In this document: piece after piece, positions 24,420 to 33,033 of the stretch
Layout of the letters: the number at the start of each line of letters is the position of its first letter
Numbering within the stretch: the first letter of the stretch is position 1
Notes under the pieces: model-generated
What the model was told of the DNA's origin: nothing
Seen by the model: only the letters and a program-made list of their open reading frames with translations
Database searches by the model: none
NCBI RefSeq assembly: GCF_001613045.1
Contig: NZ_BDBP01000064.1
Coordinates: 1-61,075, forward strand
Length of the DNA: 61,075 bases
Source of the DNA: Nocardia lijiangensis NBRC 108240
Lineage (GTDB): Bacteria; Actinomycetota; Actinomycetes; Mycobacteriales; Mycobacteriaceae
Direction of reading: 5' to 3'
Translations under genes and position numbers: made by a program

Positions 24420-25495
24420 GAGTGCTTCCTTCCGAGTTTGCCGACCGCTGGGCGCAGCGGGACGTCGAGTGCGTCGTAGAGACCTGGTTCCGCGTCGACG
24501 AGCCAGTCGATGGCGCCGACCAGCCTGCCCACCGCGGTGGCGTTGCCGCCCGCGGAGCGGTTGCCGCCCTCGTCGATGGCCTCGACCGTCACCTCGATGC
24601 GCGGGCGGCCCTCGATGATCACCCGGTGGGCGCCGTCGCCGTCGGCCGGCGCGGGCCAGTCGGGCGCGCAGGAGGCGTGAATGCGGGTGACATGCTCGAC
24701 GACGATGCGCGGTTCGCCGCCGACGATGCCCTGCACCTCGAAACGCACTGCGCCCTGGGTGCCTTCGGCGAACTCGCCCATCTTCGCCGTCTGCACGGTG
24801 GTCTCCAGCGGGCGGCGGTCCAGGGTCTCGCGGATCTCGTCGAGTTCCACGCCGAGCGCGCGGGCCATCAGCCGAATCTGGCCGCCCCACACCATGGTCG
24901 GCACCGTCGGGGCGAGCATCGGCGGCTGGTAGTCCATCGGCTGGCCCATGCCGACCAGATAGCGCACCGAGTCGGGCTGGTCGTAGGTGGTGTAGTCGAA
25001 GATCTCCTGGCAGCGCACCACATCCACGGTGCTCGCGAGCCCGCTGACCAGCAGCGGCAGCACATCGTTGCCCCAACCGGGGTCGACGCCGGAGACGAAC
25101 AGCGATCCGCCGCCTTCGGCGATGGCGGCCAGCACCGGATCGCGCAATTCCGGTGGCGCGCTGCGCGGGTCGTAGAGGGCGTAGAGCGCCGGGGTGACCA
25201 CGACAGCGCCCGCGCGGATGGCCTGCACGACGTCGGCGAGGGCCGCGTCCGGCCGGATGTCGCCCGAGGCGGCGTAGACGACCGCACGCGGGCGCGCGGC
25301 GAGCACAGCATCGATGTCGTCGGTGGCGGCGACGCCCAGCTCGCGGTCGAGATCGGCGAGCGCGCCCGCGTCGCATCCGACCTTGGCGGGATTGTGGACG
25401 AGCACGCCGGTGAGTTCCAGCGCCGGGTGGGCATCGACGGCACGAATGGCGGCGCGGCCGACATTGCCGGTGCCCCAGACGATCGTGGGGATCAT
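24416..25495 (-). CDS. Dihydrodipicolinate-reductase-like NAD(P)-dependent oxidoreductase
   Basis: 359 residues. N-terminal Rossmann motif TIVWGTGNVGRAAIRAV; then AVVYAASGDIRPDA, LFVSGVDPGWGNDVLPLLVSGLA and RCQEIFDYTTYDQPDSVRYLVGMGQPM, blocks typical of a large actinobacterial family annotated as dihydrodipicolinate reductase N-terminal-like proteins. These are not the lysine-pathway DapB; they lack its KKGG-type substrate site as far as I can see. Together with the coupled AhpD-like gene it could act on an aromatic or amine substrate, unspecified. Confidence 0.8.
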   Translation of the reverse strand: MIPTIVWGTGNVGRAAIRAVDAHPALELTGVLVHNPAKVGCDAGALADLDRELGVAATDDIDAVLAARPRAVVYAASGDIRPDAALADVVQAIRAGAVVVTPALYALYDPRSAPPELRDPVLAAIAEGGGSLFVSGVDPGWGNDVLPLLVSGLASTVDVVRCQEIFDYTTYDQPDSVRYLVGMGQPMDYQPPMLAPTVPTMVWGGQIRLMARALGVELDEIRETLDRRPLETTVQTAKMGEFAEGTQGAVRFEVQGIVGGEPRIVVEHVTRIHASCAPDWPAPADGDGAHRVIIEGRPRIEVTVEAIDEGGNRSAGGNATAVGRLVGAIDWLVDAEPGLYDALDVPLRPAVGKLGRKHS

Positions 25496-25656
25496 CGCGC
25501 GAGCGTAGCAAGCGCTTGGTTCGGTGTCCGCGAGTTCGCAAGATCGAGCTCACTTTCGGTGAGCGGGACCGGTGCGCGTGAGGTAACGTGAGGGCTAGTC
25601 AGCGCCCGATGATGGCGCTTCGCCGTTCGGCATCTTCGAATCAGAAGAACATTATC

Positions 25657-25690
25657 TGTAACCCAAGGTTACATGTAACCCTTAGTTGCA
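25657..25690. promoter_or_regulatory. Two abutting 17-bp dyads (TGTAACC-N3-GGTTACA type)
   Basis: TGTAACCCAAGGTTACA (25657-25673) is a perfect 7-3-7 palindrome; directly after it TGTAACCCTTAGTTGCA (25674-25690) is a degenerate second copy of the same half-site arrangement. They lie in the divergent gap between the DapB-like gene (minus) and the Sel1 gene (plus), in a locally AT-rich stretch. Typical layout for two dimers of a TetR- or GntR-type regulator. Confidence 0.5.
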
Positions 25691-25912
25691 CATACTTTCT
25701 TTCCGTTCGGAACCTGTTCGCCACCGCGTGCCGCACCCCCGAAAATCGCCTTCTGAGCGGCCAAAGAACTCAACTTCGTAACAGTCCTGCAAGGGAGAGC
25801 CGATCGGCGCCGGATTGGACCGCCGACGGCGGTCGCGACTAGTACGGTATAGCCCGCCGCGAGGCACAGACGTGAGGACGAGCATCCGGCGGGAAAGGCG
25901 GGACGCCAACAT
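25691..25912. other. Intergenic remainder before Sel1-repeat gene
   Basis: Part of a 417-bp gap (25496-25912). It holds a 7-bp hairpin GACCGCC-gac-GGCGGTC (25818-25834) and a loose promoter-like TTGGAC...TAGTAC pair around 25815-25845. No gene or RNA gene recognised. Confidence 0.4.
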
Positions 25913-26908
25913 ATGAACGAGCCGTATTCGCAATGGCATGCCCAGAATTCGGCCACCGACCCGCCTCTCGCCGCGCGCTACCAGAGCGCCGATCCGATTC
26001 GCTGGAACGGCAGCATGGTCTACCCGATGTACACCGAGCGTTTCGGGCAGGCGACCACCCAGCTCAGCATGACCCTGCTGTCGGCGGCGCCCCCCGCCGG
26101 GCTGCGCGGACACGGTATGGGGCTCTCGGTGATCGATGGGTACGTCGACCTCGAAGGGCGCAAGCTCGAGAGCATCGACGTGTGGAGCGACGGGTTCATC
26201 CGCGGCACCACCGTGACACTCGTGCCGACCGGGCCCGATGCGCTGTTCACGCTGACACCCGTCTGGGTGGATCGCTCCGGCGTGCAGCGCTCGTGGATGG
26301 GCAACTACGGCATCCTCATCGAAGACACCCCCGACGGCCGGATTGCGCTGTGGTGCAGCGTCGGCGAGGGGCCGCCCAACTTCGCCAACCTGGTCGTCGG
26401 TCTCGCAACCACGGCCGCTCCTGTCGTCGATACACCGAAAGAACCTGTGGCCGAAACGATTACGAACACCGCTATGCCCACCCCGCCACACGGGACAGCC
26501 TCGGCCGCCCCCGAATCCGCCGCGTGGCCGGACGACGATCTCGGAGGGCACCTACCCCAGACCGAACGCGGAGCCGAGACCGGATATCGCAGCGCGCTCT
26601 ACGATCTCGGCGTCGCCATGTTCGGGCGCGGCGAGGAAGAGCAGGCGTGCGGACTGTGGGCGCAGGCGGCCCAAGCCGGACACCCGGGCGCGGGCTACGA
26701 TCTCGGCGTCGTGCTGTTCCGGCGCGGCGATCTCGGTGGGGCCGAAGGCTGGTGGCGCACGGCCGCCGAACTGCGCGACATACGCGCGATGGCAGGGCTC
26801 GCCGAATTGCTGGACCGGCGCGGCGATCACGCGGAGGCCCGGATGTGGCGCGCCCGCGCCGCCGACGAGCGAGCCGCCGAAGCCGGTCAGCCCATCGGCC
26901 CCTACTGA
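25913..26908 (+). CDS. Sel1/TPR-repeat protein with unknown N-terminal beta-rich domain
   Basis: 331 residues. Residues about 1-165 form an unrecognised beta-rich domain (VYPMYTERFGQATTQLSMTLL; VIDGYVDLEGRKLESIDVWSDGF; TLVPTGPDALFTLTPVWVDRSG). A Pro/Thr/Ala linker (170-215) leads to helical Sel1-like repeats (SALYDLGVAMFGRGEEEQAC, GAGYDLGVVLFRRGDLGGAEGWW, AMAGLAELLDRRGDHAEARMW). Sel1 repeats assemble partners; the N-terminal domain may bind a ligand. No export signal. It converges on and overlaps the NADAR gene by 7 bp. Confidence 0.7.
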   Translation: MNEPYSQWHAQNSATDPPLAARYQSADPIRWNGSMVYPMYTERFGQATTQLSMTLLSAAPPAGLRGHGMGLSVIDGYVDLEGRKLESIDVWSDGFIRGTTVTLVPTGPDALFTLTPVWVDRSGVQRSWMGNYGILIEDTPDGRIALWCSVGEGPPNFANLVVGLATTAAPVVDTPKEPVAETITNTAMPTPPHGTASAAPESAAWPDDDLGGHLPQTERGAETGYRSALYDLGVAMFGRGEEEQACGLWAQAAQAGHPGAGYDLGVVLFRRGDLGGAEGWWRTAAELRDIRAMAGLAELLDRRGDHAEARMWRARAADERAAEAGQPIGPY

Positions 26909-27453
26909 ACCGCGCGGAGCTCCTCCCGTACCCGCATCAGCGCGAAACCGAGCAGGTTGGCGCCACGCCAGCGCGTCGGTTCCGCGAGATCCGGGTGATC
27001 GGCGGCCAATCCGATCCCCCAGACCCGGTCCACCGGACTGGCCTCGACCAGCACGCGGACGCCGGTGCCGAGCAGGAATCGGCGCAGCTCGTCGTGGCGG
27101 CCGAACTTCGCCAGGTTTCCGGCGACGACGATCTCGAAACATTCGGCCTCCCAGCGCTTCTCGTCGAAGCCGCGAACCTGGCGACCGAGGTCCTTGGCCT
27201 GCTTGGGATGCCCGGCGGCGAGCACTTTCACCGCGGTCTCGGTGTCGTCGAACAGCAGCGCCTTGCGCCACATCATGTAGTGCTCGGCCGTCGGGAACGG
27301 CGTGCCGTCCACGTCGAACGGCGCGGGCCACCACTGGCTGAAGCAGCCCTTGCCGACGCTGCCGTCGGCCTGCGGGCGATGGCCCCAGAACGGCAGATAC
27401 TTCACGGCGCCACCCGCCGCGGTGAATCGGATCAGATCGTCGACCGAACGCAT
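26902..27453 (-). CDS. NADAR / YbiA-like N-glycosidase family protein
   Basis: 183 residues of the NADAR superfamily: LPFWGHRPQADGSVGKGCFSQWWPAPF, PTAEHYMMWRKALLF, the KAKDLGRQVRGFDEKRWE-like block (here QAKDLGRQVRGFDEKRWE), VRVLVEASPVDRVWGIGL and WRGANLLGFALMRVREEL are the conserved stretches. Known members cleave N-glycosidic bonds of damaged riboflavin intermediates (YbiA), and others remove ADP-ribose from guanine in DNA as antitoxins of DarT-type toxins. No darT-like gene is adjacent, so the riboflavin or general ADP-ribose role fits as well. Start ATG 27453. Confidence 0.9.
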   Translation of the reverse strand: MRSVDDLIRFTAAGGAVKYLPFWGHRPQADGSVGKGCFSQWWPAPFDVDGTPFPTAEHYMMWRKALLFDDTETAVKVLAAGHPKQAKDLGRQVRGFDEKRWEAECFEIVVAGNLAKFGRHDELRRFLLGTGVRVLVEASPVDRVWGIGLAADHPDLAEPTRWRGANLLGFALMRVREELRAVQ

Positions 27454-27576
27454 GGTCGCGAGTCTGCCCGACGGGGCACGATGCACGCCTCCGATTAATC
27501 GCGAAGTGATCGCCGGAAAAGGAGTGGCATCGGATCTGGGCCCGCCGGTAGGTTGGCCGCCATGGGAGGTCCAGGC

Positions 27577-27672
27577 ATGAACGGAGCGTGCGCGGTCGGC
27601 GCGTTCTACATTCGGCTGCGCGCGGAGGCCCCGGCCTTGCCAGCGCACCGCATCGCTCCGGTATCACTCTGA
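27577..27672 (+). CDS. Candidate macrolide-sensing leader peptide of erm gene
   Basis: 31-codon open frame (MNGACAVGAFYIRLRAEAPA, ending in PVSL then TGA) with GGAGG 8 bases upstream of its ATG. It contains Arg13-Leu14-Arg15, the +x+ (RLR) motif at which ribosomes stall with bound macrolide in known erm leaders (ErmDL-type). It ends 125 bp before the erm start and is followed by hairpins that could hide or expose the downstream translation signals. Peptide and stalling are inferred from sequence only. Confidence 0.55.
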   Translation: MNGACAVGAFYIRLRAEAPALPAHRIAPVSL

Positions 27673-27706
27673 TCCGGCTCCCTCGGCGCTGAACGCGCCG
27701 CACGAC

Positions 27707-27724
27707 GACCGCGCGTCCGCGGTC
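27707..27724 (+). promoter_or_regulatory. Hairpin in the erm leader region
   Basis: GACCGCG-CGTC-CGCGGTC, a 7-bp perfect stem with a 4-base loop, between the leader peptide and erm. A smaller GGCGC-TGAAC-GCGCC hairpin (27684-27698) precedes it. Candidate attenuator structures; no other content seen in the 344-bp gap 27454-27797. Confidence 0.4.
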
Positions 27725-27797
27725 TGTCGACCGTGCCCTGGCATGGGTCCGGGCGAATCACCTTTCCTGATTCGGCCACTCCGTTCGGAGGACACCC

Positions 27798-28610
27798 ATG
27801 TCCCGCCCTCGTTCCCTGCCGCGCGCCCGCGACGCGCGCGATCACTCCGGCCTCAGCGCGCGCAAGCGGCTGAGCCAGAACTTCCTCGCCGACGCGGGCA
27901 CCGCGCGCCTGCTGGTACGCGCGTCCGGCATCGGCTCCCGGGATCTCGTGCTCGAGATCGGACCCGGCGCGGGCATGCTGACGCGTCAGCTCGCAGGCGC
28001 GGCCGGTCGCGTGCTCGCCTACGAGATCGACCCGCACTACGCGGCGCTGCTGCGCAAGCGCTACGCCGCCGATGACAGGGTCCGCTGTTTCCAGGCGGAT
28101 TTCCGGTCGGTGACCGCGCCGCGCGAACCGTTCGCGGTCGTCGCCAACATCCCCTACGCCAGCACCACCGACATCGTTCGCTGGTGCCTCGCCGCGCGGC
28201 ACCTGACCTCGGCGACCCTCCTGACCCAGCTGGAATTCGCGCGCAAGCACTCCGGCGGCTACGGCCGCTGGAGCAAGCTGGCGATCACGCACTGGCCGAG
28301 CACCGAGTTCGCGATGGGTCCGCGCGTGGACCGCACGTGTTTCCGCCCGGTTCCGCGAGTCGACTCGGCGGTGCTGCACCTGCGCAACCGGCCGCGACCG
28401 CTGCTCGCCCCGGGGGCGCTGCGGGAGTATCGGCGCCTGGTGGAACTCGGCTTCTCCGGCGTCGGCGGCTCGCTCGCCGCGTCGTTGGCGACCGCATTTC
28501 CGTCTCGCCGAGTGCGTGCGGCTTGCCGGATCGCGGGCGTGCCGACCGACGAACCGGTGGGCACGATCGACCCGGAACGGTGGATCGCACTCCATCGGAT
28601 CCTGTCGTGA
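27798..28610 (+). CDS. 23S rRNA adenine-N6 methyltransferase (Erm family)
   Basis: 270 residues. N-terminal RKRLSQNFLADAGTA is the Erm/KsgA opening; LVLEIGPGAGMLTRQLA is the SAM-binding loop; ANIPYASTTDIVRW is the NIPY catalytic motif; the C-terminal helical domain resembles actinobacterial Erm (ErmE/ErmO group) rather than KsgA. It dimethylates A2058 of 23S rRNA, giving macrolide-lincosamide-streptogramin B resistance. Intrinsic erm genes are known in Nocardia, Rhodococcus and mycobacteria. Start ATG 27798 (GGAGGACACCC upstream). A candidate leader peptide precedes it. Confidence 0.9.
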   Translation: MSRPRSLPRARDARDHSGLSARKRLSQNFLADAGTARLLVRASGIGSRDLVLEIGPGAGMLTRQLAGAAGRVLAYEIDPHYAALLRKRYAADDRVRCFQADFRSVTAPREPFAVVANIPYASTTDIVRWCLAARHLTSATLLTQLEFARKHSGGYGRWSKLAITHWPSTEFAMGPRVDRTCFRPVPRVDSAVLHLRNRPRPLLAPGALREYRRLVELGFSGVGGSLAASLATAFPSRRVRAACRIAGVPTDEPVGTIDPERWIALHRILS

Positions 28611-28677
28611 CGCCGCTTCGCCGATCTCGTTCCAGAATGCGCGGGCCGCCGACCCGGCGCGGCGTTAGTATGCGCAC

Positions 28678-30930
28678 ATGGCACACCCCGCTACACCTGT
28701 GCCGGGGGCGACGGTCGCACCGGCCTCGTCGCCCGCGGCGGCGGGGCGTGGCACCGGTGTCGCGGAGGTGGTGGCCCGGTTCGTGGAGGCATGGCGGGAC
28801 GCGCCGACGCCACCGGACTTGCCTGCGTTCTTGCCCGACTCCCCCGCCATCCGCCGGGTGTCGCTGATCGAGCTGATCAAGGTCGATCTGGTGAATCGGT
28901 GGTCACGCAACACCGAACCGAAGCGGCTCGCGGAATACGTCGAGGAACTGCCCGAGCTGAGCACTTGGCCGTTGCCGCCGGATCTCATCTACGAGGAGTT
29001 CCACGTCCGCAGGCAGGCGGGCAGCTCGGTGCAGGTCGGCGAATACACCTCGGCGTATCCGGCGCAGGCCCAAGAGCTTTCGGAGATGCTGGCGACCGAC
29101 GACTATCACAGCACCATGCTGACGGCCGCCACCGAACCGGTCCGCCTCGACGACATCGACGTCGGCCAGCGCATCGACGACTTCGACTTGATGACCAGCC
29201 TCGGCCGCGGCGCCTTCGCGCGGGTGTTCCTGGCCAGGCAGCGGTCCATGCAGCGGCTGGTCGCTGTGAAGATCTCGCACGACAAAGGCTCGGAGCCGCA
29301 AACCCTGGCCCAGCTCGACCACGAGTACATCGTGCGGGTCTTCGATCAGCGGGTGCTGCCCTCGCGCCGGTTGCGCCTGCTCTATATGCAGTACGTGCCG
29401 GGCGGCACGCTGTTCTCGGTGCTGGAGCGGGTGCGCGCGACGCCGCCCGCCGAACGCAGCGGTGCGATGCTGCTGGACGTCGTGGACGCGGTGCTGGCGG
29501 GCAAAGGTGAGATCACACGGGTCGAGTCGTCGGTGCGCGCCGAACTGGCCACGTTGTCGTGGCCGGAGACGATTGCCTGGCTAGGCCGCCGACTGGCCGA
29601 AGCGCTGGACTACGCGGGCCGCTCCGGGGTGCTGCATCGCGACATCAAACCCGCGAACGTCCTGCTGACCGCGGAGGGCATCCCGAAGCTCGCCGATTTC
29701 AACATCAGCTTCAGCGGCAACGTCTCCGGCGCCAGCCCGGTGGCCTACTTCGGCGGTTCGCTGGCGTACATGTCGCCGGAGCAGCTGGCGGCCGTACATC
29801 CCGACAAGCCCGCCACGGCAGCCGATCTCGATACCCGCGCCGATCTGTACTCGCTGGCGGTGGTGCTGTGGGAGCTGTTGACGGGCAGCAAGCCCTTCCA
29901 CGACGAGTCGGTGACCGGAGGCGACCGCACCACCCTGGACGGCATGCTCGGTCGTCGCGCCGCGGGCCCGGCCGCGCTGCCCTACGAGGATCTGCCGCCG
30001 GATTGCCCGGCCGCGCTGCGCCGCACGCTGGTGCGTGCGCTCGAACCCGATCCCGACCGGCGCTGGGCGACCGGCGCGGACATGGCCCAGCAGCTCGACG
30101 TCTGCCTGGACGCCCGCGCCCGCGACCTGGTCGATCCGCCGCCGGGCAGCTGGCGATTGCGGGCCCGGCTGATGATGATTCCGGTCATGGCCGTCGCCAT
30201 CGGCATCCCGAACTCGCTGGCCATCCTCTACAGCTATCACCACAACCGGACGTTGATCATCGACAAACTCGACGATCGGGCCCAGCGGCAATTCGAAGAG
30301 ATCGCGGTGAACGCCTACGGTCTGTGCTTCCTGATCGGCTTCATCGTCACCAATGTGCTGATCGCCGGCCCCATGTTCATCGCCTTCGGGCTGCACAGGG
30401 GTCGCGAGTACGACGCGGCTCGGCTCGCCAGGGCACGTTCGGACACCTTGCAACTCGCCCAGCGCAACGTGCTGACGTGCTTCGCGCTGTGGACGTTGTC
30501 CGGCGTCGTCGTGCCGGCGACGGTGCAGGCTTCGGGCAGCCAACTCAGCGCCGACGCCTACCTGCACTTCTTCATCACCCAGATCGTGTGCGGCGCCATC
30601 GCGATGGCCTACCCGTACTTCCTGGTCAGCTTCTACGCCGTGCGCAGCCTGTATCCGATGTTCCTGCCGCACGGCGGTCTCGGCCAGGCGGACACCGACC
30701 AGTTGGAGCGGCTGGACCAGCGCAGTACCTACTTCCTCGCCATCGCCGCCGCGGTGCCGTTGCTCGGCGTCGCGGGCGCGACCTTCATTCCCGCCGAGGA
30801 CATTCCGTCGGTCATCGTGGCGCTGCGCGTGCTGTGCGTGGGCAGCGCCGCGGCCTTCGTCGGCGTGTACTGGTTGTTCCGGATGCTGGAGAAGGACCTG
30901 GCCGCGCTGGAGCGCATCGTCGCGCGGTGA
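28678..30930 (+). CDS. Membrane Ser/Thr protein kinase with planctomycete-style N-terminal region
   Basis: 750 residues. Residues 28-140 are a helical region (VARFVEAWRDAP; LIELIKVDLVNRW; LAEYVEELPEL; YEEFHVRRQAGSSVQVGEYTS) of a kind standard in planctomycete kinases. The kinase domain spans about 165-460: glycine loop LGRGAFARVFLA, Lys198 (VAVKIS), HRDIKPANVLL with Asp322, and a DFN (340-342) in place of DFG. It contains a long insert after the hinge (LERVRATPPAERS to LATLSW). The C-terminal 250 residues have about six membrane spans and no large extracellular domain, unlike PknB. So the signal is probably sensed in the membrane or cytoplasm. Confidence 0.85.
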   Translation: MAHPATPVPGATVAPASSPAAAGRGTGVAEVVARFVEAWRDAPTPPDLPAFLPDSPAIRRVSLIELIKVDLVNRWSRNTEPKRLAEYVEELPELSTWPLPPDLIYEEFHVRRQAGSSVQVGEYTSAYPAQAQELSEMLATDDYHSTMLTAATEPVRLDDIDVGQRIDDFDLMTSLGRGAFARVFLARQRSMQRLVAVKISHDKGSEPQTLAQLDHEYIVRVFDQRVLPSRRLRLLYMQYVPGGTLFSVLERVRATPPAERSGAMLLDVVDAVLAGKGEITRVESSVRAELATLSWPETIAWLGRRLAEALDYAGRSGVLHRDIKPANVLLTAEGIPKLADFNISFSGNVSGASPVAYFGGSLAYMSPEQLAAVHPDKPATAADLDTRADLYSLAVVLWELLTGSKPFHDESVTGGDRTTLDGMLGRRAAGPAALPYEDLPPDCPAALRRTLVRALEPDPDRRWATGADMAQQLDVCLDARARDLVDPPPGSWRLRARLMMIPVMAVAIGIPNSLAILYSYHHNRTLIIDKLDDRAQRQFEEIAVNAYGLCFLIGFIVTNVLIAGPMFIAFGLHRGREYDAARLARARSDTLQLAQRNVLTCFALWTLSGVVVPATVQASGSQLSADAYLHFFITQIVCGAIAMAYPYFLVSFYAVRSLYPMFLPHGGLGQADTDQLERLDQRSTYFLAIAAAVPLLGVAGATFIPAEDIPSVIVALRVLCVGSAAAFVGVYWLFRMLEKDLAALERIVAR

Positions 30931-33033
30931 TCAGCCGGGACGGACGAGAGCGCGCTTGAGTATTTTGCCGGTCGCGTTCCGCGGCAGCGCGTCGAGGAAC
31001 GTCACGTCGCGCGGCACGGAGAACCGGCTGAGCCGATGCCGGATGTAGTCGCACACCATGTCGCGATCCAGCCCGGCACCCTCGCGGGTCACCACGAACG
31101 CGGCGAGGCGCTGGCCGAACTCCCGGTCCGGCACGCCGACCACGGCCACCTCACTGACCTGCGGGAGGCGCAGCAACGCCTCCTCCACCGGGCGCGGGAA
31201 GACGTTCTCGCCGCCGGAGATGATCATTTCGTCGTCGCGGCCCGCGACGTACACCAGACCGTCGGCGTCGACGTACCCGAGATCGCCGGTGTCGAGCATG
31301 CCGCCCGATTCGGTGGGCGGCGCGGCATCGGTGTAGCCGTCGAAGAGCATGTGGTTGTTGACGAAGATGCGCCCGGTCACCCCGCGCGGCACCGGGCGCA
31401 GATCCGCGTCGAGCACCGCCACTTTCGTGCCGAGCGGCGGGCGGCCCGCGGTGGTCGGCGCGGCGCGCAGGTCGGCGGGATCGGCGATGGTCGCCCAGGA
31501 CACTTCGGTGGAGCCGTAGATGTTGTAGAGGATGTCGCCGAAGGCGTCCATGAATCGCAGCACCGCCGAACCGGAGAGCGGCGCACCGCAACTGGCCACG
31601 ATGCGCAGGCACGAGGTGTCGTAGCGAGCCCTGACGTGCGCGGGCAGATCCAGAATGCGGTTCACCATCACCGGCACCACCACCATTGCGGTGACGCGGT
31701 ACTCATCGATCAGCCGCAGGCATTCCTCGGCGTCGAAGCGCTCGGTGAGCAGCACGCTCGCCCGGATCGGCGTGCTGATCTGCAGCGCGGCCAGGCCCCA
31801 GGTGTGGAACAGCGGCGCCGGGATGAGCATCGTCTCGTCCATCCGGAACGGAATGCGCGAGAGCAGGGCGGCGACGGTGCCGAAACCCTTGGGCTGCGGG
31901 CGTCGTGCGCTCTTCGGTGCGCCGCTGGTGCCCGAGGTGAGCACGATCAGCCGTCCGGGTTGCGGTGGCCTGGTGAAGGGCGGGGTGTCCCACGCGACCA
32001 GGTCGTCGACCGTCGCCGGGCCGCCCTGATACGGGTCGGAGGTGGAGTAGCGCGGCAGCTCGGGCGACACCGAACGCAGGAGCGGATCGAACTCGTCGTC
32101 GCGGAATATCGCGGCGAGATCGTGCTTTTCGACCACCTCGCGAATCTGGCGCGCCGAAAGCCCGGTGTTCAGCAGCACGGCGTCGACGCCGACTTTGCCC
32201 GCAGCGACCATGCATTCCACCATGGCGGCGCTGTTGCGGCAGAGCACCCCGATCGCGCTGCCCTCCCCTACGCCGGCCGCCACCAGCGCGCCTGCCAGCC
32301 GATGGGTGCGGCTGTGCACTTCGGCGAAGGTGTAGGTGGTGCGCGCGTCGACGAGCGCGGGACGCTTCGGGGTGTAGGCCGCGGCGGCCGCGTAGCCGCC
32401 CGCCAGCGTGAAGCCCCATTTGGCCAGTCCGCCCAGCTGTTTGAGCCCGCGGTCGGGTCGGTAACTGCGCACCACGCCGGTGGTGACCAGCTGCCGTGCG
32501 ATGCCGACCTGCAGCCGCGCCAGGGAGTCCTCGCCGTTGACCAGCACCGAGGTCGGCGCACCGCGCAGCGCGTCGGCGATCCGGTCGAGGCCCGCCCTGG
32601 TCCACGCGATCACCTGGGCTTTGTCGAACGCGGCGATGCTCGGATGTACCCGTCCCACACCGACATAAGTCACCGTCGCCCGGGTCTGTCGCGCGTCGCC
32701 GCGCAGCCGCACCGAGGCGAATCCGCCCGCGGCGCGACATTGAAATTCGAGTATTTCGCGCTCCCGCGCGACAACCAGATGAATGGGCGGTACGGTGATC
32801 TCGATGTCGGGTCCACCGGCGCGGATTATCAGAACGGTTTGCGTTTCTGATGTTTCGGTGCGTTCACAGGATCCGACCCCCTGAAACATTCGCGCGTAGG
32901 TCTGCGACTCGGTGAGCAGATCCCACATCGCCCTGCGGTCGACGGCGTACTCGGCATCGACGGTGATGACATCGGTAACCAACTGTGTGCATTTCTCTCC
33001 GGCCCACCCGTGTGCGCGGGTCGGCGTGGTCAC
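30931..33033 (-). CDS. SRPBCC domain fused to AMP-dependent acyl-CoA synthetase
   Basis: About 700 residues. Residues 18-170 form an SRPBCC/START-like hydrophobic ligand-binding domain (DVITVDAEYAVDRRAMWDLLTE; FQGVGSCERTET; EITVPPIHLVVARERE). From about 220 an ANL-family adenylate-forming domain follows: LTSGTSGAPKSARR, YGSTEVSWATI, DTGDLGYVD, GRDDEMIISGGENVFPRPVEEAL and the lysine motif PRNATGKILKRAL. It activates a carboxylic acid, probably fatty or aromatic, as the acyl-AMP then acyl-CoA. I chose GTG 33033; a TTG at 32982 with GGAGAG nearby is a real alternative. Divergent from the two genes at 33218. Confidence 0.82.
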   Translation of the reverse strand: MTTPTRAHGWAGEKCTQLVTDVITVDAEYAVDRRAMWDLLTESQTYARMFQGVGSCERTETSETQTVLIIRAGGPDIEITVPPIHLVVAREREILEFQCRAAGGFASVRLRGDARQTRATVTYVGVGRVHPSIAAFDKAQVIAWTRAGLDRIADALRGAPTSVLVNGEDSLARLQVGIARQLVTTGVVRSYRPDRGLKQLGGLAKWGFTLAGGYAAAAAYTPKRPALVDARTTYTFAEVHSRTHRLAGALVAAGVGEGSAIGVLCRNSAAMVECMVAAGKVGVDAVLLNTGLSARQIREVVEKHDLAAIFRDDEFDPLLRSVSPELPRYSTSDPYQGGPATVDDLVAWDTPPFTRPPQPGRLIVLTSGTSGAPKSARRPQPKGFGTVAALLSRIPFRMDETMLIPAPLFHTWGLAALQISTPIRASVLLTERFDAEECLRLIDEYRVTAMVVVPVMVNRILDLPAHVRARYDTSCLRIVASCGAPLSGSAVLRFMDAFGDILYNIYGSTEVSWATIADPADLRAAPTTAGRPPLGTKVAVLDADLRPVPRGVTGRIFVNNHMLFDGYTDAAPPTESGGMLDTGDLGYVDADGLVYVAGRDDEMIISGGENVFPRPVEEALLRLPQVSEVAVVGVPDREFGQRLAAFVVTREGAGLDRDMVCDYIRHRLSRFSVPRDVTFLDALPRNATGKILKRALVRPG

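Noticed and set aside
27743..28075. Alternative leader frame ATGGGTCCGGGC upstream of erm
   Set aside because: It runs through the erm start without a stop and lacks a ribosome-binding site; the 27577 frame with GGAGG and RLR is a better leader.
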